DNA of 64,000 nucleotides. It comes from Paraburkholderia phenoliruptrix (GTDB taxonomy: Bacteria > Pseudomonadota > Gammaproteobacteria > Burkholderiales > Burkholderiaceae). The stretch is from assembly GCF_019511605.1 (NCBI RefSeq), contig NZ_JAEUAV010000017.1, forward strand, positions 78,089 through 142,088. Direction: 5' to 3'. A program made the translations under genes and the position numbers. Position 1 is the stretch's first letter. Each line of letters starts with the position of its first letter. A model generated the notes under the pieces. The model did not search any database. It saw only the letters and a program-made list of their open reading frames with translations, and was not told the origin of the DNA. This document shows, one piece after another, positions 61,268 through 64,000 of this stretch.

Positions 61268-62047
61268 TCAATTTTCCCGAGTAGATAACCAAAAACACCC
61301 TAATTCCTGATTCCAGTAAGCCTGACAACGGTCCAACGTTGATCCGACTCGCAGCGCCGAATCGAAAACCAGCTTGATTGCCTCGACCGGGTTGTCGGCC
61401 AACAGGTGGGCAATTGCATGGTCTTCGGGAACAACAATCCCCCTACTCGTCCAATACCGCTTCTCATTGACGGCGTGTTCTGCAAAATCCTTCGTCATGT
61501 ATTTGCACAGATACGACGCCAGCTTATGGCGCAGCCCCCTTTCTCGAAATGGATTGCGCACGTCAATATTTCCGTTGTCCTCCCCAACCACGCTTCGCCA
61601 GATCGCCCGGAGAACCCGATAGTTCTGACGACCTCTCACGGCCACATGGAGGTGCCAAGCGCCCCGCTTCTGACGCTCTGCGACGGCAACGTACTGAAAG
61701 TCCAACAACCGCCCAAGGCGACGCCGCATAGCGTCAAAATCCTTCTTGAGCCTCCCCTTGTCGGTCATATTTTCTCGATACGTCAGCGTGATCATCCGAT
61801 CCGCCCCAATGGCCTTACAGCGCAGCCGAACCTGCTTTTTCGCACGCTTGGCCGCATCCATTTGGTTCTGTTCCGTGTTTTCTGACTCACCGCGCTTGGC
61901 CCGAGGCAAGGTACTTAAGCGTTGAGCCCCCATATAGCGATCAAATCGTGTGGCCGTAACCTCTACCTGCCCGTCGCCAAAGTTCCGTCCGCGAACCACC
62001 CACTCGCGGCGAAAAGCCGAAAAATTGCCTATACTCTCATCGTGCAT
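61268..62047 (-). CDS. rep: HUH rolling-circle replication initiator (phage Rep)
   Basis: A 259-residue HUH endonuclease. Motif 1 is DRMITLTYRENM, the metal-binding HUH motif is H132-L-H134 (AWHLHVAVRG), and the catalytic Tyr pair is Y179-x3-Y183 (SYLCKYMTKDF), the two-tyrosine type used in rolling-circle replication. I chose the ATG at 62047 because AAGGA lies eight bases upstream; a TTG at 62095 in frame has no such site. Together with the secretin it marks an inovirus. It is the first gene of the rep-DUF4224-int transcript. Confidence 0.86.
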   Translation of the reverse strand: MHDESIGNFSAFRREWVVRGRNFGDGQVEVTATRFDRYMGAQRLSTLPRAKRGESENTEQNQMDAAKRAKKQVRLRCKAIGADRMITLTYRENMTDKGRLKKDFDAMRRRLGRLLDFQYVAVAERQKRGAWHLHVAVRGRQNYRVLRAIWRSVVGEDNGNIDVRNPFRERGLRHKLASYLCKYMTKDFAEHAVNEKRYWTSRGIVVPEDHAIAHLLADNPVEAIKLVFDSALRVGSTLDRCQAYWNQELGCFWLSTREN

Positions 62048-62117
62048 TGCAACTGTCCTTGTAATGCTGTTGTTCAAAGCCTCGAACCGCTCCAACGGTC
62101 GGGGCTTTTTCTTTTCT
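62030..62117 (+). ncRNA. Candidate antisense RNA over the rep start, with its terminator
   Basis: On the plus strand a TATACT -10 box lies at 62030-62035, and 43 bases later begins an 11-bp terminator stem (62078-62089 / 62096-62106, one bulged A), followed by TTTTTCTTTT. No gene on this strand explains it. A transcript of about 70 bases would cover the rep start codon, its ribosome-binding site and the leader, like the counter-transcribed RNAs of rolling-circle plasmids. The -35 is poor, so this is a hypothesis. Confidence 0.4.
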
Positions 62118-62425
62118 GCGGTCTAACCGTTATGGCCGTGGCCGAGGTGGAAACTACATATTCCGTTAAGTGTCCCTGATATAAATCTAGGCGCGCTTCG
62201 CGCGCCGGGCTGTTCGAGCTTCGCTTCGACCTACCCGGCGCGCGCCGCAACGAAGCCGCTTTACTGACATCGGATCACCGGGATCCCTGCATCGCGTATC
62301 GGTTCGGCATGGGTTGCGCCGCCCTGCGGTCGACTCAACCCATGCTCGAGCGTAAGTCGGTGTAGCTGGCGTCAAGGCCAAGCCCTTCGGGTCGCTCGCG
62401 CGAGCCTTGACCCCAGCGCAACCGC
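62048..62425. other. Phage intergenic region with large hairpins
   Basis: A 378-base non-coding stretch between rep and the secretin. It contains a stem-loop GCGCGCCGGG / CCCGGCGCGC (62200-62209 and 62234-62243) with an inner stem; a perfect 9-bp dyad CATGGGTTG / CAACCCATG (62308-62316 and 62336-62344); and a 14-bp arm pair with one mismatch, GCTGGCGTCAAGGC / GCCTTGACCCCAGC (62365-62378 and 62404-62417), enclosing two small hairpins. Such hairpins in filamentous phages form replication origins and the packaging signal. The last one may also end the secretin transcript. Confidence 0.7.
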
Positions 62426-63820
62426 CTACGACTTTGGCGGCCTAACTCGCTCGACCTGGAGTACCAGCAGAACTTCGGTGCGCCCCCGCGACGAACTATG
62501 GCCGTCAAGGAACTTCGGCAACCACCCGAGGCTGTTTCTCGTTGCGCTGTCGGTGTCCTGCTGCAAGCCGCCCAGCACGATCACCTCACCGTCTTTCACA
62601 CTTACGGTCGTCTGCATCTGCCGTGTATTTTTCGTGGGTGAGTTGTTCACGCCCGTCGTGGTCGTAACAAAGCTAGACATCTGCTCTTGCAACTGCACCT
62701 GTATCGCATCGGCCATCACGGTCGGCTGCACATCGAAAATCAGCCCGGCATCCTGATACTGCACGGACTGGATCGGCGTCCCGCTGACGCCCTGATAGCT
62801 GATGCTTCCCAGCGTCGGCACCTGCGACCCGACATTCAGCCGGACGCTGGTCCCTGACAGCACTCGCGCATGCGGATCGCTGACCTGCTTGAAACGCGTG
62901 TCAGCGTTCAACGCCGAGATTGCGAAGTTCAAGTAATTGCTCGAGAACCGCAGCGCCGTCGCATCCTGATCTGTCGGACCATTCGACGCCGACACCTGAC
63001 CACCAATCCCGTTAAGCACCTTGGCCGCAATAGAAAAGGCGGAATTCTGATCGTTCGAGGTGTTGACCTCATATACCCATCCTCGGACCACAACCTCGCC
63101 AGCGGCTCGGTCCAGCTCAGGTAACAGCCGTTTCACGTCTTCGATTTCAGACGGGCTCCCGCTAAATACAAGGTCGTCAGCCGCCGACACGCCCGAACGT
63201 GGCGACAACGGCGCTGGGGTAGCAGCCGACGTCGCAGAGGCGCCCGCAGCGGCCTCAACCATGTCCGTCGGCACCAATCCCGTAGCCGGCACCGACGACG
63301 CCGTCATACGCCCCGAAAACAGCGGCTGCACCACTTGGGCAAGATAGTCTGCTGTGCGATAACGCGGGTGATACACGAATGTCTGATGCTCAGGCTGTTT
63401 GACGTCTCCAGCAGGCTTCTTCCACACAAAGTCCACGCCATCACGCGTTTCGACCCGGAACCCTTGCGAATCGAGGAACACTTTCACAAACGAATGCAGG
63501 TCACCCGATTTTCCGTCGTACTGGAACGACACCAGCCGCGTGTCCTGCAGAACATCCGAGCTGATCACATGCGGCACGTGCATGGCATCGCCATACAACA
63601 AATCGACCAGCTGGCCCACGTTGACAAATCGCAGATCGAATGCCCCGCCCTTCATTCGCGGCAACGGCTTTAGCGGAACAGCCGCCATCGGCTCCGACAC
63701 TAGCCCCGGCACCCCGACACCCGACGCCAAGGGCAGCGTAGGAATCGGCGGCACCGACTCCGCCGCAAACACGGACCACGACAACAGTGCCCCGCACACC
63801 GCCCCAATGACCCGCTTCAT
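62426..63820 (-). CDS. Filamentous phage secretin (pIV-like)
   Basis: A 464-residue outer-membrane secretin. A signal peptide covers about the first 20 residues (MKRVIGAVCGALLSWSVFAA). N-domains follow (FDLRFVNVGQLVDLLYGDAM, FVYHPRYRTADYLAQVV), separated by a Ser/Ala-rich linker. The C-terminal secretin core contains RLNVGSQVPTLGSISYQG, IFDVQPTVM and VKDGEVIVLGGLQQDTD. It forms the multimeric channel through which phage particles leave the cell. The start overlaps the stop of the upstream gene (ATGA), giving the pI-pIV order of inoviruses. It could be confused with type II secretion GspD, but no secretion genes accompany it. Confidence 0.88.
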   Translation of the reverse strand: MKRVIGAVCGALLSWSVFAAESVPPIPTLPLASGVGVPGLVSEPMAAVPLKPLPRMKGGAFDLRFVNVGQLVDLLYGDAMHVPHVISSDVLQDTRLVSFQYDGKSGDLHSFVKVFLDSQGFRVETRDGVDFVWKKPAGDVKQPEHQTFVYHPRYRTADYLAQVVQPLFSGRMTASSVPATGLVPTDMVEAAAGASATSAATPAPLSPRSGVSAADDLVFSGSPSEIEDVKRLLPELDRAAGEVVVRGWVYEVNTSNDQNSAFSIAAKVLNGIGGQVSASNGPTDQDATALRFSSNYLNFAISALNADTRFKQVSDPHARVLSGTSVRLNVGSQVPTLGSISYQGVSGTPIQSVQYQDAGLIFDVQPTVMADAIQVQLQEQMSSFVTTTTGVNNSPTKNTRQMQTTVSVKDGEVIVLGGLQQDTDSATRNSLGWLPKFLDGHSSSRGRTEVLLVLQVERVRPPKS

Positions 63821-64000
63821 TTGCTTCCTCCAATGGCCTTGTCGTTACCCGCCTGCCCCGTCCACACCGCCACTCGCTCGCCATCCACTGTGCCCGTCAC
63901 GCCGAGCGTTTCGCCCTTGAAATCTTCTGCCGACTCTCGCCGAAAATGCCCGGTCGAATCAGCCAGAAGCACATAGCCCCGCCCGTCGATCGCATACCGC
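63817..64000 (-). CDS. C-terminus of a probable pI/Zot-type phage assembly protein
   Basis: Only the last 60 residues are visible, beginning RYAIDGRGYVLLADSTGHFR and ending in DKAIGGSK; the gene enters from the right edge. The text resembles the periplasmic tail of Zot-domain proteins, and the position, four-base overlap and direction before the secretin are those of gene I in filamentous phages. The ATPase domain that would prove this lies outside the window. Confidence 0.55.
   Translation of the reverse strand, partial: RYAIDGRGYVLLADSTGHFRRESAEDFKGETLGVTGTVDGERVAVWTGQAGNDKAIGGSK

Larger units (their letters stand above)
56077..64000. mobile_element. Integrated filamentous phage (inovirus) with cargo, right end outside the window
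   Basis: Starting at the tRNA-Lys 3' end, the segment holds a toxin-antitoxin cassette, a CoiA-like gene, a tyrosine recombinase, a DUF4224 gene, an HUH Rep, a hairpin-rich non-coding region, a pIV-like secretin and the end of a probable pI/Zot gene. The Rep, secretin and pI-position gene in this order are inovirus hallmarks. Base composition is lower in GC than the core, most clearly at 56-62 kb. Coat, pIII and ssDNA-binding protein genes would lie to the right of the window. Confidence 0.82.

Noticed and set aside
62426..63820. Secretin as GspD or PilQ of a secretion or pilus system
   Set aside because: It is shorter than GspD, has no gsp or pil neighbours, and lies between a Zot-like tail and an HUH Rep, which fits a filamentous phage.
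56077..64000. A second copy of the tRNA-Lys 3' end marking the element's far attachment site
   Set aside because: I saw no repeat of the T-arm and acceptor sequence in the remaining 7.9 kb; the far end must be outside the window if the model is right.

Overview
The window is a high-GC betaproteobacterial chromosome segment. Gene order and protein families (DUF484-xerC, cobW-dksA-hslVU, regBA, argB-slmA-metXW, gatCAB / mreBCD-mrdA-rodA, queCED, ntrYX-rsmB-htpX, fmt-def / dprA, topB, pckG) point to Burkholderia or Paraburkholderia. The genus is an inference from synteny and protein similarity, not from a database search.

Positions 1-56000 are core chromosome, densely packed with housekeeping genes. 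From left to right: the end of a DUF484 gene and xerC (dimer resolution); an RlmI-type rRNA methyltransferase; a CobW/COG0523 metal-chaperone GTPase followed by a DksA that lacks three of the four zinc ligands; the HslVU protease; a RegB/RegA-type redox two-component pair; a TPR/GT9-like protein; argB; a HAD 5'-nucleotidase overlapping slmA; metX-metW behind a SAM-II-type riboswitch; ampG and an M48 protease; xth, a polyphosphate kinase 2 and the gatCAB amidotransferase operon; the cell-shape operon mreBCD-mrdA-rodA; a Sel1-repeat protein with an HpcH/HpaI aldolase; queC, queE and queD for the preQ0 pathway; tRNA-Phe; ntrX-ntrY-DUF4390-rsmB; htpX; a LysE/RhtB exporter; fmt-def divergent from dprA; a thioredoxin-like protein; topoisomerase III; a LysR regulator; pckG divergent from a D-2-hydroxyacid dehydrogenase, with an exact TGTGA-N6-TCACA palindrome between them; a patatin-like protein and a hotdog thioesterase.

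At 56001 a tRNA-Lys(CTT) gene marks the start of an integrated element that runs off the right edge. Its base composition is visibly more AT-rich up to about 62 kb. Next to the tRNA is a leftward cassette of HigB toxin, HigA fused to an M78 (ImmA/IrrE) peptidase, an unassigned 155-residue protein and a membrane-anchored DUF6680 protein. A rightward CoiA-like zinc-motif protein is transcribed divergently from it. Then, all leftward, come a tyrosine recombinase, a DUF4224 small protein, an HUH rolling-circle Rep with Tyr-x3-Tyr, a hairpin-rich non-coding region, a pIV-like secretin, and the C-terminus of a protein that is positionally a pI/Zot homologue. This is half of an integrated filamentous phage (inovirus) carrying a toxin-antitoxin/defence-like cargo.

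The most original signals are the SAM-II riboswitch with a long inserted hairpin, a possible antisense RNA over the phage rep start, the four-gene HigBA-M78 cassette, the zinc-ligand-poor DksA beside a metal chaperone, and the CRP-type palindrome upstream of pckG.
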